Of a stretch of DNA of 64,000 bases, positions 35,619-47,347 are shown piece after piece (position 1 is the first letter of the stretch; each line of letters starts with the position of its first letter). Location: NCBI GenBank assembly GCA_017522185.1, contig JAFWZZ010000029.1, forward strand, positions 216,247 to 280,246. Reading direction: 5' to 3'. This stretch comes from Bacillota bacterium. GTDB taxonomy: Bacteria; Bacillota; Clostridia; Peptostreptococcales; Anaerovoracaceae. The notes beneath the pieces were generated by a model. The model was not told the DNA's origin. It saw nothing but the letters and a program-made list of their open reading frames with translations, and did not search any database. Position numbers and translations under genes: made by a program.

Positions 35619-37070
35619 TTATATAAACACATCTGCGGTTTCAATCAGGTTTTCCAGCTTCGCAACCATCTCCTCTTTGTTTGAGATTACATTCTCTCTC
35701 TCCTCTTCCCAGATTCTTGCAAAGAAACGGTCGAATTTTTCTCGGATGCGCTCATCGTTCAGAAGCATGAGATTATCTTCGTAGAGGTCGTTTTCCAGTC
35801 GCAGGTAGCCCTGAGATGCAGACAGGAAGAAGCACGGATTGGTGATGTACTTAAAATCATCACTGAAGCCTTCTTTGATCATCTTCACGCCAGGTTCCTC
35901 CGTCTCGGTTACGAAACGCAGCAGATGTAGAAGCACTTCCTTTCGTTCCTCCTGGGACAATATAACCTTATGGTTAAAGAAATCCAGTTCCCCGGTTAGC
36001 ATGAAGTCTACGAAAGCATTATCGTAAATCAACACCTTAATCTGACCTTTTTCTGCCATCTTTGCTGCCAGAAGCCGGACACGTTCCGCTTCCGCATATG
36101 CCGCGCTGTCTTCTCCGAAACACGCTTTGTTATATTTCTGAAACAACGCAAATGGCAGTACCTGTTCTGTCAAGTGTCCCATCAGCCATCTTCCGCTGCC
36201 GGAAAGCAGACTCTGCAGATACTCGTGACGTTCCAGCATATGTTCCATATTTGTAGCAAGAAAAACGGACTTATCCGGATCCATGTATTCACAAAGGTTC
36301 TCGTAGATGTCTTCTACTGTCTTCTTTTCCTTTGTGGAAGTGGTGCACATGTACTGCTTATCCTTGCCGAGCAGGGAAATACCTGCAAAATGATCCTTTG
36401 CCGCAATCATTACCTTCCCTGCAGCCCATGGACTGTCATAAAGATGAAAATCTGTCTTGGAAAAACAGGTCATCATATGAATCAGAAGAATCATGTCATA
36501 TATGGAATTGCCGTCTAGTGCTTCCAGGTCAACAATATAGTTGATTTTCGTGTTTTTCTTTTTCTTCTGCATTCGAAAATGACGCTCTTCAATCCCCGCC
36601 ATCTGAAGTTTGGAGATGTGATCCAGAGAAAACAGGTCAGCCATGATGACAAGCTGATTCTCTTCCTCTGCGTTCAGTTCGTTGGAATAATCCCGCATGA
36701 GAGAGTATTGTCCTCTCGGAACCGCCTTCAACGCAGCATTGTTGGCATAGAGGGTGTCATTACGTTCGCCCGTCGCATCGAAATACGCGTTTCGCAGCGT
36801 GTCCATCACTGCCTCTCGCAGTGCCGCATCGGTCTTGACACCAAAGTGATTATACAGCAGCTGCAGGTTCTCGTCACCGCCCTGCTGGAGAATCAGATCT
36901 GCTGCAGTTGCAACCACCCTCTCCAGGTTCTTCTTGGAGGGAACCGCCTTTCCCGTAATCCACTTGCTGATATAAGACACGTCGTAGTTCAGCGCCTGTG
37001 CGATGGTCGCGTTCTTAATTCCGTTTAACAGAAGCAGCTGCTCCAGTCTCTTGCCGAAAGTATTGTTCAT
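35619..37070 (-). CDS. Large XRE-type helix-turn-helix protein, unknown
   Basis: A 483-residue protein. Residues about 5-65 form a Cro/C1-type HTH (IAQALNYDVSYISKWITGKAVPSKKNLERV, split as recognition helix YISKWITG). The remaining 400 residues have no motif that is recognised. They are soluble, without membrane helices, and contain a basic run QKKKKNTK near residue 168. The size suggests a sensor or effector domain. It is downstream of the CoA-transferase gene and upstream of gltS. It may regulate one of them, but no operator was identified. AAGGAGAA lies before the ATG and TATAAT about 40 nt upstream, without a good -35. Confidence 0.6.
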   Translation of the reverse strand: MNNTFGKRLEQLLLLNGIKNATIAQALNYDVSYISKWITGKAVPSKKNLERVVATAADLILQQGGDENLQLLYNHFGVKTDAALREAVMDTLRNAYFDATGERNDTLYANNAALKAVPRGQYSLMRDYSNELNAEEENQLVIMADLFSLDHISKLQMAGIEERHFRMQKKKKNTKINYIVDLEALDGNSIYDMILLIHMMTCFSKTDFHLYDSPWAAGKVMIAAKDHFAGISLLGKDKQYMCTTSTKEKKTVEDIYENLCEYMDPDKSVFLATNMEHMLERHEYLQSLLSGSGRWLMGHLTEQVLPFALFQKYNKACFGEDSAAYAEAERVRLLAAKMAEKGQIKVLIYDNAFVDFMLTGELDFFNHKVILSQEERKEVLLHLLRFVTETEEPGVKMIKEGFSDDFKYITNPCFFLSASQGYLRLENDLYEDNLMLLNDERIREKFDRFFARIWEEERENVISNKEEMVAKLENLIETADVFI

Positions 37071-37132
37071 CTGTAATTCTCCTTGTTGAAAATGTGACTT
37101 TCACTATTTTCATTATATCACACTTCATAAAA

Positions 37133-37159
37133 AAAGAACGGTCAAATTGACCGTTCTTT
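37133..37159. terminator. Terminator after the CoA-transferase gene
   Basis: A 13-nt inverted repeat (37133-37145 with 37147-37159) has almost no spacer, so the loop would be about 3-5 nt. A seven-base T run follows on the minus strand. Confidence 0.85.
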
Positions 37160-37180
37160 CTATAAATCTGATATTTCAAA

Positions 37181-38521
37181 CTATCTCTTGTTGCTCTTTC
37201 TCCAGATCTTCTGTTCTTCAGCTGCCTTGATCAGGTCTTCTCTGAAATCAGGATGCGCGATGCTGATAATGCCTTCTGCTCTTTCCCAAGTGGTCTTGCC
37301 TGTCAGGTTTGCGATACCCTGTTCCGTTACCATAAATGGTGCGCTGGTTCTTGGTGTCGTGATGATAGAACCATCTGTGAACTTCGGCAGGATGTTGGAG
37401 TGCAGGTTGCCCTGCTTATCCTTTCTGAAGGACTTCATAGTCAGGAAGGACTTACCGCCAGGACATTCGAATGCACCGGTCGCGAAGTCTAACTGACCGC
37501 CTGTACCACTGATATGTCTGATACCGGAAGATTCGGAACCGATCTGTCCATACAGGTCCATATTGATACAGCTGTTGATGGATACGAACTTGTGGTGCTG
37601 TTTGATCACTGCAGGGTCATTGATGTAAGACATTGGCGCAGTCAGCACGTTGGAGTTCATGTGTAAGAAATCATATAATTCTCTTGTACCATTACAGATA
37701 CCGAATACGCCCTTACCTCTGTCAATAGCCTTCTTTCTGTCGTTAATCTTACCTGTTTCATACAGCTTCAGATATGCGTTGGATAATAGTTCTGTATGCA
37801 TACCTAAGTCTTTCAGGTCAGATTCTGCAATCAGGTTACCCAGTGTATCAGGCATACCGCCGATACCCAACTGCAGTGTAATTTCATCTTCTAAGTATGG
37901 GAAGATGTGGTTTGCAATGGCAATATCTTCTGCTGTCGCAGGTGCACTTGGAGGTGTTACTGCGATTGGCTGGCTGCATTCTACGATTGCATCAACCTGG
38001 GAAATATGAATATGGTCATTTGTCTTACCAAAGATGACTGGCATGGATTCATTAACTTCTACGATGATAATCTTTGCTCTGTCCAGCATTTCCTGCTGTG
38101 CACAGTTGGTCAGACCGAAGTTGAAGTTACCGAATCTGTCCATTGGCGCAACGGTAATCATCGCAACGTCTACTTCTGCGTAACCCTTTGTGTAGTATGG
38201 ACCGCAGTGTCTGAACAGCATTGGTTCGTAGTAAGCTCTGCCCGCATCAACATACTTACGGTCTAAACCGGAGCAGTGCCATAAGTTGTAAGTGAAGGAT
38301 TCCTGATTTGGGTCCTTTTCTACAACCTGTACAGGTCTCATGGAAATCGCATGACGAACCTTAACGTCCTTTAATTCACCTGCTCTGTCACCTAAAGCGT
38401 TGTCCAGCTCGATTGGGAATGTACAAACCTGACTGTAGTCTACCCAGTCGCCATCTTTAACCAGCTTTACTGCTTCTGCAGGTGTCATTAATTTCTGCTG
38501 ATATTCTTTTGTATAATCCAT
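37181..38521 (-). CDS. Butyryl-CoA:acetate / 4-hydroxybutyrate-type CoA-transferase
   Basis: A 446-residue class I CoA-transferase of the Cat1/AbfT family, moving CoA between acyl groups and acetate in fermentation. The catalytic glutamate is expected in GQIGSESSG (about 345-353). The glycine-rich GIGGMPD (about 222-228), SGTGGQLDF and [11 protein letters not shown] segments are conserved. Upstream ATGs at 38560 and 38530 crowd the AAAGGA site. The ATG at 38521, 9 nt after it, gives the usual family length. It has its own promoter and terminator. With acetate kinase it would link acyl-CoA turnover to ATP. The exact acyl substrate is not decided by sequence. Confidence 0.87.
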   Translation of the reverse strand: MDYTKEYQQKLMTPAEAVKLVKDGDWVDYSQVCTFPIELDNALGDRAGELKDVKVRHAISMRPVQVVEKDPNQESFTYNLWHCSGLDRKYVDAGRAYYEPMLFRHCGPYYTKGYAEVDVAMITVAPMDRFGNFNFGLTNCAQQEMLDRAKIIIVEVNESMPVIFGKTNDHIHISQVDAIVECSQPIAVTPPSAPATAEDIAIANHIFPYLEDEITLQLGIGGMPDTLGNLIAESDLKDLGMHTELLSNAYLKLYETGKINDRKKAIDRGKGVFGICNGTRELYDFLHMNSNVLTAPMSYINDPAVIKQHHKFVSINSCINMDLYGQIGSESSGIRHISGTGGQLDFATGAFECPGGKSFLTMKSFRKDKQGNLHSNILPKFTDGSIITTPRTSAPFMVTEQGIANLTGKTTWERAEGIISIAHPDFREDLIKAAEEQKIWRKSNKR

Positions 38522-38565
38522 ATCAATCATTCCTTTCTTTGACAAAAAATTATCTATCATGTTTT

Positions 38566-38594
38566 ATTGTACCACAAACACGTAAAATTGTCAT
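38566..38594 (-). promoter_or_regulatory. Promoter of the CoA-transferase gene
   Basis: On the minus strand -35 is ATGACA (38589-38594) and -10 is TACAAT (38566-38571), with a 17-nt spacer. Confidence 0.65.
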
Positions 38595-38600
38595 AATATT

Positions 38601-39179
38601 TTAATTTTTCTTTGTTATCCACAATACTTCCGGCGGATTGTTCTTCTGATTCAGCATCTGGCTGTAAACCACGTGGAATACATCAGATGGCAGCATACTT
38701 ACAAACTCCAGGATAGCTTCCTTTTCTCTGGCGCCTTCTTCGTGACCGCTGTACAGTACAACAGTTACGATGCCGTCAAAAGCTACCAGTTCCAGAGCTT
38801 CCTTGATTCCAACCAAAGAATCTTCCATGGTCGTAGTGATGGACTTATCGCCGCCTGGCAGATATCCTAAGTTAAAGATAATGGCAGATGGCGCTCTATC
38901 CGGGAATGCGAAGCCTGAGAACTTCTGCATGCCTGTAAAATTGCTCTGACCAAAGCAGACATTTTTGATGTCGTTTTCGCTCATCAGCTTCTTGGATGCA
39001 TCGATGGCTTCTCTCTGGATATCCAGGGCCAGAATGTCACCATTAGGCCCAACTGCTTTTGCCAGGGACAACGTATCGTTGCCGTTGCCGCAGGTCGCGT
39101 CGATGACATAGTCACCTTCTCTCACATACTGCAATGTGATTTCCATTGCCAGTTCCGTTGTTTTTGTTAATACATTCAT
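38601..39179 (-). CDS. mnmM: tRNA aminomethyl-thiouridine methyltransferase MnmM (YtqB)
   Basis: A 192-residue SAM-dependent methyltransferase of the rRNA_methylase/YtqB family. The SAM loop DATCGNGNDTLSLA (about 26-39) and the family motif FNLGYLPGGDKSITT (about 102-116) are present. B. subtilis MnmM adds the methyl group of mnm5s2U at the tRNA wobble position. The C-terminal PPEVLWITKK is also typical. The gene is 20 nt downstream of cstA on the same strand, perhaps read from the same transcript. Confidence 0.88.
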   Translation of the reverse strand: MNVLTKTTELAMEITLQYVREGDYVIDATCGNGNDTLSLAKAVGPNGDILALDIQREAIDASKKLMSENDIKNVCFGQSNFTGMQKFSGFAFPDRAPSAIIFNLGYLPGGDKSITTTMEDSLVGIKEALELVAFDGIVTVVLYSGHEEGAREKEAILEFVSMLPSDVFHVVYSQMLNQKNNPPEVLWITKKN

Positions 39180-39199
39180 ACTTTAATACCCCAAATTAA

Positions 39200-40921
39200 T
39201 TAGTTTTTCTGTCCTTTTAAAGTTCTGAAGCCTTCTACTGCCAGTACGCATGCCAATACGATTAACAGTACTGCCAGTACAACCAGTAATGCCGCCCAGG
39301 TATCTCCTGCCATCCATGCAAGGTACTTTGCCTTAATGGTCAGTGCCAGAGAAGAAATCGTTACAACCAGCATGAATACCATTGGAATAAAGAACATCTT
39401 ATTGTTTCTGCCAATCTTACCCAGCCATGTTGCAACAGCCATCAGACCTAATGCAGCCAGCAGCTGGTTTGCAGCACCGAACAAAGGCCAGATTTTCGCA
39501 TAGCCAGTCATACCCAGCGCAACACCTGCAACTACAGTAATCACAGTTGCCACCAGCGGCTTCACCAGAAAGCTTCTAATGCCTGTCAAATCCTCCATGG
39601 ATTCACCTGGCTTCAGCCAGAATTCCTGGAACATATATCTGGCCAGTCTTGTTGCTGTATCTAAAGAGGTCAGGCAGAATGCAGACACTGCAAGGATTAA
39701 CAATGCATAAATGACATCCTTCGCACCTGCCAGAATTGGCAGGGTTGCACACATTTCGGAAATACCTGTTGCAAATACCGCAGTCGGGGTTGTGATGCCG
39801 CCTGGAACGTAACTGTTCCAGATATAACCTACTGCACATAAGGAGACGACAGCAAGACCGCATTCAATCAGCATACCGCCGTATGCGATTGGGCGGGCAT
39901 CTTTTTCGTTATCCAGTTGTTTTGCTGTTGTACCGGAGCCAACCAGAGAATGGAAACCGGAGATGGCACCACATGCGATGGTAATGAACAGTGCCGGGAA
40001 TAAAGCGCCTAAAGACACGCCGGAACCGTGAGCTGCGGAGTCAACAAAACCGGTAAATGCCGGAATCTCCAGATTCGCGTTACCAGTTAAACCAGCTCCG
40101 AAGATGCCTACTACAGCAACAATCATCATTCCATATAACAGGAAAGAGCTCAGATAATCTCTAGGCTGCAGGAGAATCCATACCGGTGTAACAGATGCTA
40201 CCGTGATATATACGCCAACGATAATCATCCACACCGGCTGGCTCAGATATAATGGGTGCCAGTGGAGACCGATTGCCATGCAGGCGATGATAGCAAGTAC
40301 ACCGATAACAGATGCAACCAGAAGCGGTGCATTCTTACGATATACAAAGATACCGAAGATAATCGCTACAACAATGAACAGAATGGAGATCATCGCAGTG
40401 GATGCGTTTGCGCTGCTTGCTGCAATATCAACAGCACCGGTTGCGTCATATGTAGCCATAAACGTATTGGCAACGATGGATGCAAAAGCAGCAACTACCA
40501 AAATCAGTGTCAGATAAGAGAAGATGATGAATAATCTCTTTGCTCTCAGACCCATGGCGCTGGAAATAACCTCACCGATGGACTGTCCCTTGTTTCTAAT
40601 GGATGCGAACAGCGCACCGAAGTCGTGGGCTGCACCGAAGAAGATACCGCCGACTAAAACCCATAAGAATACGGGAACCCATCCGAATACAGCTGCCTGA
40701 ATCGGTCCGTTAATCGGGCCTGCACCTGCGATGGATGAGAAGTGATGTCCTAATAATACAGGCGCTTTCGCAGGCACATAGTCCATACCGTCCTGTAACA
40801 CGTGTGCAGGGGTAACCTGTTTTTCATCGATTCCCCACTGGTTTGCCAGCCACTTACCATAAGTAATGTAACCAATGACGAGGACGGCAACACCGATTAA
40901 AAGAATTACAATTGCGTTCAT
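39200..40921 (-). CDS. cstA: CstA-family carbon starvation/pyruvate transporter
   Basis: A 573-residue membrane protein with about 15 hydrophobic segments. Family landmarks are the early PVLLGHHFSSIAGAGPINGP (about 54-73), GAAHDFGALFASIRNKGQSI (about 96-115), and GSGTTAKQLDNE (about 325-336). Members import peptides or pyruvate with protons. AGGAGG lies before the ATG. It follows an unknown gene by 17 nt and precedes mnmM by 20 nt, inside a minus-strand run that starts at tgt. Confidence 0.92.
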   Translation of the reverse strand: MNAIVILLIGVAVLVIGYITYGKWLANQWGIDEKQVTPAHVLQDGMDYVPAKAPVLLGHHFSSIAGAGPINGPIQAAVFGWVPVFLWVLVGGIFFGAAHDFGALFASIRNKGQSIGEVISSAMGLRAKRLFIIFSYLTLILVVAAFASIVANTFMATYDATGAVDIAASSANASTAMISILFIVVAIIFGIFVYRKNAPLLVASVIGVLAIIACMAIGLHWHPLYLSQPVWMIIVGVYITVASVTPVWILLQPRDYLSSFLLYGMMIVAVVGIFGAGLTGNANLEIPAFTGFVDSAAHGSGVSLGALFPALFITIACGAISGFHSLVGSGTTAKQLDNEKDARPIAYGGMLIECGLAVVSLCAVGYIWNSYVPGGITTPTAVFATGISEMCATLPILAGAKDVIYALLILAVSAFCLTSLDTATRLARYMFQEFWLKPGESMEDLTGIRSFLVKPLVATVITVVAGVALGMTGYAKIWPLFGAANQLLAALGLMAVATWLGKIGRNNKMFFIPMVFMLVVTISSLALTIKAKYLAWMAGDTWAALLVVLAVLLIVLACVLAVEGFRTLKGQKN

Positions 40922-40938
40922 AAATCTTTCCTCCTAAG

Positions 40939-41451
40939 TTATAACAAATTTTCGTAGTATTTGACGAGATCTCTGGCAGCACTATTTCCAATGACCCTGC
41001 CATTTGCAAGGTCCACTGCCACCACTCTCAAATCACAAAATCCCCTGATGGACATCATATAGTCCTTGAAAAACCTGGCCTTCTTTACCGCCTTTGCCGC
41101 GTCTGGCATAATCCCCTTCTCACAAAGAAAAATACAGTCTACATGAGTGGACATATGATCCTTCTCCATGGTTTTTCCGCCTTTGCGGACAAGGTTCGGT
41201 TCGATGTATTCCTTCAGCTGTTTCCTGAAACCATCGACGTCTCCAGCTTCCAGGAAATCCACAGTTTTGAAGAAGACATGTTCAAAATTCAATGCACGCC
41301 ACAGCTCTGCCTTTTTTACCAGCACGTATTTGGCATTGGTGATATTGCAGAATCCGTAAGCATCGTAGTATGTATCTTCAATACGGTAGTTTTCCATGAT
41401 ATCGTGGCTCTGACGATAAGCCGGCAAAAGTTTTTCTTTGAAAAAATCCAT
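40939..41451 (-). CDS. Conserved hypothetical protein upstream of cstA
   Basis: A 170-residue soluble protein that is not recognised. It is aromatic- and charge-rich at the N-terminus (YRQSHDIMENYRIEDTYYDAYGFCN) and ends in a regular alpha/beta pattern with RVVAVDLANGRVIGN. It has no membrane helix, signal peptide or metal motif. AGGGGAAAGGG precedes the ATG. It sits 14 nt after def and 17 nt before cstA, so it is co-transcribed with both. A partner or regulator role for CstA is possible but only suggested by position. Confidence 0.7.
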   Translation of the reverse strand: MDFFKEKLLPAYRQSHDIMENYRIEDTYYDAYGFCNITNAKYVLVKKAELWRALNFEHVFFKTVDFLEAGDVDGFRKQLKEYIEPNLVRKGGKTMEKDHMSTHVDCIFLCEKGIMPDAAKAVKKARFFKDYMMSIRGFCDLRVVAVDLANGRVIGNSAARDLVKYYENLL

Positions 41452-41465
41452 TCCCTTTCCCCTCG

Positions 41466-41876
41466 TTAAATAATAATTCCTTCCAGGTGATCACATTCGT
41501 GTTGAATAATCTGCGCGATCCAGCCGGAGAATTTTTGTCTTTGTTTTTGGAACTGCATGTCTTCGTACTCCACTTCGATTTCTTCGTAGCGGGTGGTCTT
41601 GCGCTGACCGATCAAAGACAGGCAGCCCTCTTCTGTTTCGTATGGGCCCTTCCTGCTGACGATGACCGGATTAAACATGGCCATGTTCATAAATCCCATA
41701 TTCACCGCGATGATGCGCTTGCTGATGCCAATCATATTGGCAGCCATACCGACACAGGCCTCTTCGTTATGTTTCAGCGTTTCCAGCAGGTCGAAGGCAA
41801 TCTGCTTGTCTTCCGGCGTTGCCGGAACAGACGGTTTTGCCAGAAAGGTCACGTCTCTCATAATAGGTCTGATCAT
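41466..41876 (-). CDS. def: Peptide deformylase
   Basis: A 136-residue metalloenzyme removing formyl from nascent N-terminal methionine. Motif 1 reads GMAANMIG in place of the usual GxGLAAxQ, motif 2 is EGCLS (with the metal cysteine), and motif 3 is QHECDHLEG (with HExxH). The short length and altered motif 1 place it in a secondary, clostridial short-type group. Another def copy with the canonical motif may exist elsewhere. It is 2 nt downstream of the RlmD-like gene. Confidence 0.88.
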   Translation of the reverse strand: MIRPIMRDVTFLAKPSVPATPEDKQIAFDLLETLKHNEEACVGMAANMIGISKRIIAVNMGFMNMAMFNPVIVSRKGPYETEEGCLSLIGQRKTTRYEEIEVEYEDMQFQKQRQKFSGWIAQIIQHECDHLEGIII

Positions 41877-41878
41877 AA

Positions 41879-44177
<2,299 letters not shown>

Positions 44178-44210
44178 CTACGTTGTTTTGTGTTGGTTTG
44201 TAACCAATTT

Positions 44211-44239
44211 ATTATACACTTAAAATGAGAAAAACTCAA
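44211..44239 (-). promoter_or_regulatory. Sigma-A promoter of tgt
   Basis: On the minus strand -35 is TTGAGT (44234-44239) and -10 is TATAAT (44211-44216), with a 17-nt spacer. Confidence 0.8.
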
Positions 44240-44386
44240 CCATTAACATAGCTCTATGGCGGTTGAAGACATCTCGGGGATTTGCGATTCATTTCAATAA
44301 GCTGTATCCAGCTATAAGAGACTTTTCGAGTGAATTTTGACTATACCGTATCACATTCAGTAATATAATCTGTTACGAGCAGTTTT

Positions 44387-44508
44387 CTTGTGCATTTGTT
44401 ACAATCATACGATATACGAAAAAAGGTCTTTGGCTGAAGTTGTGATGGAGTTTCATCAAACTTCCCAAAGACCTTGAGTATGTCGTCTATGATTGTCAAA
44501 TGCACAAG
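44387..44508. repeat. 122-nt long imperfect inverted repeat with internal terminator
   Basis: The outer arms run from CTTGTGCATTTG (44387-44398) to CAAATGCACAAG (44497-44508) and continue inward as ACAATCATA/TATGATTGT. The inner arms AAGGTCTTTGG/CCAAAGACCTT and GAAGTT/AACTTC close on a GATG/CATC tip. Nearly the whole element pairs with itself. On the minus strand the inner stem is followed by six T, so it can terminate queA. The outer arms go beyond what a terminator needs and look like terminal inverted repeats of a small mobile element or a structured RNA. Confidence 0.7.
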
Positions 44509-44532
44509 CTTTCTGTGAGTGACAGATTGAGG

Positions 44533-45576
44533 TTATTGAATCATCATCGCATCCCCGTAACTAAAGAACCGGTACTTCTCTTCCACCGCAATCTCGTATG
44601 CCTTCAGGATTTCTTCCCGGTCGTACAACGCGGAAATCAGCATCAGCAATGTAGATTTTGGCAGATGGAAGTTGGTAATCAAAGCTTCCACGATTTTGAA
44701 CTTATAGCCCGGATAGATGAAAATGCCTGTGCTGTCTGCACCGGACTTCACCAGGTATTTACCGGATGCTTCATCTAAGTATGCTGCACTTTCCAGGGTT
44801 CTGGTAGAAGTTGTGCCTACGGAAACAATGCGTCCGCCGGACAGAATCGTGTCGTTGATTACCGCAGCAGTATCCGCATCGATGAAGTATTCTTCGAAAT
44901 GCATGTGGTGGTCTTCCACGTTTTCGCATTTTACAGGTCTGAAAGTGCCGATACCTACGTGAAGTGTCACATAAGCCAGCTTGACGCCCTTTGCCTGCGC
45001 CTGTTCCAAAAGTTCCTCTGTGAAGTGCAGGCCTGCAGTCGGTGCAGCAACAGATCCTTCTTCCTTACAGTACACGGTCTGGTACATATCCTTATCTTCT
45101 AATGTGCTTTCACGTTCGATGTATGGCGGCAGCGGCATCTTACCCAGCTCTTCCAGGCGTTCCATGAAGATACCTTCGTATTCGAACTCCACAATACGGG
45201 TGCCGTCTTCGCCATAGTCTAAAATATGCGCTACAAAGTTTTCTCCAAAGGCTACGGAGTCTCCCGGTTTCAGTCTTCTACCTGGTCTCACCATGGTCTC
45301 CCACTTGTCGCCCTCGAGGCGCTTAATCAGCAGAAATTCAACCTTTGCACCGGTTCCAACCTTCTCACCGAAGAGTCTTGCCGGTAGAACCTTGGAGTTA
45401 TTCAGCACCAGACAGTCCCCTTCGTGAAGATAATCCAAGACGTCGTAAAAACGTTTATGGTCAACCGACTTTTCTTCCATGTCCAGCACCATCAAACGGC
45501 AGATATCACGCTTTTCTGACGGGCGCTGGGCAATCAAATCTTCCGGTAAAGTATAATCAAATTCGTCAATTCTCAT
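44533..45576 (-). CDS. queA: S-adenosylmethionine:tRNA ribosyltransferase-isomerase
   Basis: A 347-residue enzyme that transfers the ribose of SAM to preQ1-tRNA, making epoxyqueuosine. The N-terminus [14 protein letters not shown] is diagnostic. Later signatures are [17 protein letters not shown] (about 177-193), [11 protein letters not shown], and [17 protein letters not shown] near residue 310. AAGGAGAA lies before the ATG. It lies downstream of ruvB, with a hairpin of moderate strength in the gap. It works in the same pathway as tgt. Confidence 0.97.
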   Translation of the reverse strand: MRIDEFDYTLPEDLIAQRPSEKRDICRLMVLDMEEKSVDHKRFYDVLDYLHEGDCLVLNNSKVLPARLFGEKVGTGAKVEFLLIKRLEGDKWETMVRPGRRLKPGDSVAFGENFVAHILDYGEDGTRIVEFEYEGIFMERLEELGKMPLPPYIERESTLEDKDMYQTVYCKEEGSVAAPTAGLHFTEELLEQAQAKGVKLAYVTLHVGIGTFRPVKCENVEDHHMHFEEYFIDADTAAVINDTILSGGRIVSVGTTSTRTLESAAYLDEASGKYLVKSGADSTGIFIYPGYKFKIVEALITNFHLPKSTLLMLISALYDREEILKAYEIAVEEKYRFFSYGDAMMIQ

Positions 45577-45599
45577 GTATTATTCTCCTTTATACGACA

Positions 45600-45630
45600 A
45601 AATGCAACCAAATCAGAGATTTGGGCATTT
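45600..45630 (-). terminator. Hairpin between ruvB and queA
   Basis: A 13-bp stem with a 2-nt bulge (AAATGC and CCAAATC arms pairing with GATTTGG and GCATTT) and a 3-nt loop, followed on the minus strand by TTTTG. It is probably a partial terminator or attenuator. Confidence 0.5.
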
Positions 45631-45669
45631 TTAGCATAAACTCTGCCTAGCCGCTCCTTCGTGCGCGGG

Positions 45670-46728
45670 TCAGAGTGTTATTTCTAATTTCTGTTGTTCT
45701 TCCGAACGATCGGCCTTCTCCTCATCACCCGGGAAATCAAGACCCATATGATGATAGCCTAACTTTGACACCATTCTGCCCTTCTGGGTACGATATAACA
45801 ATCCTGACTGAATCAGATACGGCTCGTAGGCATCCTCAATAGTAACGCGTTCTTCGCCAATGGAAGCCGCGATGGTATCGATACCTACAGGACCGCCGTT
45901 AAATCTGTGGATGATAGACTCCAGGATTTCTCTGTCCAGGCGTTCCAGTCCCAGCTCATCGATACCCAGCGCCTTCAGACCTAACTTGGTTACCTCCGGT
46001 GTGATCACGCCGTCGTGACGCACCTGGGAAAAGTCACGGATTCGTTTCAGCAGTCTGTTGGCAACACGGGGTGTGCCGCGGGAACACTTTGCCATCTCCA
46101 TGAGGGAGGCATCGTCGCACTGCACGCCGAGAAGACCGGCAGAACGGCCGATAATATGGGATAATTCATCGTAATCATATAACTCAAACTTGCTGATAAC
46201 GCCGAAACGGTCACGAAGCGGAGCAGATAAACTGCCGGCTCTGGTCGTCGCACCAATCAGAGTAAACTTTGCGATGTCCAGTCTGATAGAACGTGCGGAC
46301 GGCCCCTTGCCTATAATAATATCCAGAGCATAGTCTTCCATGGCGGAATACAGCACTTCTTCCACGGAACGGTTGAGACGATGGATTTCATCGATAAACA
46401 AAACGTCGTTTTCATTGAGATTGGTCAAAATGGCCGCCAAATCTCCCGCTCTTTCAATGGCAGGTCCGGAAGTGATCTTAATGTCTACCCCCAGCTCGTT
46501 GGCGATAATACCAGCCAGGGTCGTCTTTCCCAGTCCCGGCGGACCGTAGAACAGCACATGATCCAGTGGCTCACCGCGAAGCTTCGCCGCCTCGATAAAG
46601 ATCTTTAGGTTTTCCTTTACATTCTTCTGTCCGATGAAGTCGTCCAGTTTCTGGGGACGCAGAGTCGTCTCCTGTCGTTCCTCCATGGGACTTACCGCCG
46701 CGGACTGTGTAATTCTTTCTTCAAACAT
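45670..46728 (-). CDS. ruvB: Holliday junction helicase subunit RuvB
   Basis: AAA+ motor of branch migration, 352 residues. Walker [12 protein letters not shown] (about 60-70), Walker [10 protein letters not shown], sensor [17 protein letters not shown] and the arginine region are intact, followed by the winged-helix C-terminal domain. It is the last gene of ruvCAB, 10 nt after ruvA, with an AGGATAG ribosome binding site. Confidence 0.98.
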   Translation of the reverse strand: MFEERITQSAAVSPMEERQETTLRPQKLDDFIGQKNVKENLKIFIEAAKLRGEPLDHVLFYGPPGLGKTTLAGIIANELGVDIKITSGPAIERAGDLAAILTNLNENDVLFIDEIHRLNRSVEEVLYSAMEDYALDIIIGKGPSARSIRLDIAKFTLIGATTRAGSLSAPLRDRFGVISKFELYDYDELSHIIGRSAGLLGVQCDDASLMEMAKCSRGTPRVANRLLKRIRDFSQVRHDGVITPEVTKLGLKALGIDELGLERLDREILESIIHRFNGGPVGIDTIAASIGEERVTIEDAYEPYLIQSGLLYRTQKGRMVSKLGYHHMGLDFPGDEEKADRSEEQQKLEITL

Positions 46729-46738
46729 AATCTATCCT

Positions 46739-47335
46739 CTAAAACAAATTCTTCAATGCCTGCTTGATATATTCCTCGCAGGTCAGGCTGTCGTCGGCCA
46801 CCTTGCCGATGGCACCTGCAGCCTCGTTCTTGCTGTATCCGAGAGCCATCAAAGCAGCCACGGCTTCGCTGCGTTCGTCTCCTGTTACAACCGGAGCCAC
46901 GTCACCGAAGGACACGGCGTTGGCATCAAAACTTCCAACCTTATCCTTCAATTCCAAAATAATGCGTTCGGCCGTCTTCTTTCCAACACCATTGGCCTTG
47001 GAAATGGACTTGGCATCTCCCATGGCGATGGCGCTCTTCAGTTCTGCCGGCGGCAATGCGCTCATGATAGACATGCCGGCCTTGGCACCGACGCCGTTGA
47101 CGGTAATCAGAAGTTCGAACAGCTCCAGGCTCTCTCTGTCAGAGAAGCCGTAAAGGCTGACATCGTCCTCTTTGACAATCATGGAAGTAAAGACTTTGAC
47201 TTCTTCCCCTTCCAGCTTCTTATACAGCGGAGAGTTTGCCGGTATGTGTATTTCGAATCCCAGGCCGGATGCCGATTCCACGATAACCTCGCCGTTAAGG
47301 CCGGGATGAAAAATGCCTTTGATAAATCGTATCAT
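46739..47335 (-). CDS. ruvA: Holliday junction DNA-binding subunit RuvA
   Basis: A 198-residue protein that binds four-way junctions as a tetramer. The OB-fold N-terminus (MIRFIKGIFHPG in place of the usual MIxxIxGxL) is followed by helix-hairpin-helix motifs LLITVNGVGAKAGM and ANGVGKKTAERI, and a small C-terminal domain (about 145-198) that contacts RuvB. AAGAGGAAG precedes the ATG. It is 12 nt after ruvC. Confidence 0.96.
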   Translation of the reverse strand: MIRFIKGIFHPGLNGEVIVESASGLGFEIHIPANSPLYKKLEGEEVKVFTSMIVKEDDVSLYGFSDRESLELFELLITVNGVGAKAGMSIMSALPPAELKSAIAMGDAKSISKANGVGKKTAERIILELKDKVGSFDANAVSFGDVAPVVTGDERSEAVAALMALGYSKNEAAGAIGKVADDSLTCEEYIKQALKNLF

Positions 47336-47347
47336 AATCTCTTCCTC

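Noticed and set aside
44240-44386. Transposase remnant in the queA-tgt spacer
   Set aside because: A 37-codon frame without a start looks protein-like at its end, but it matches no transposase I can name and is short enough to be chance.
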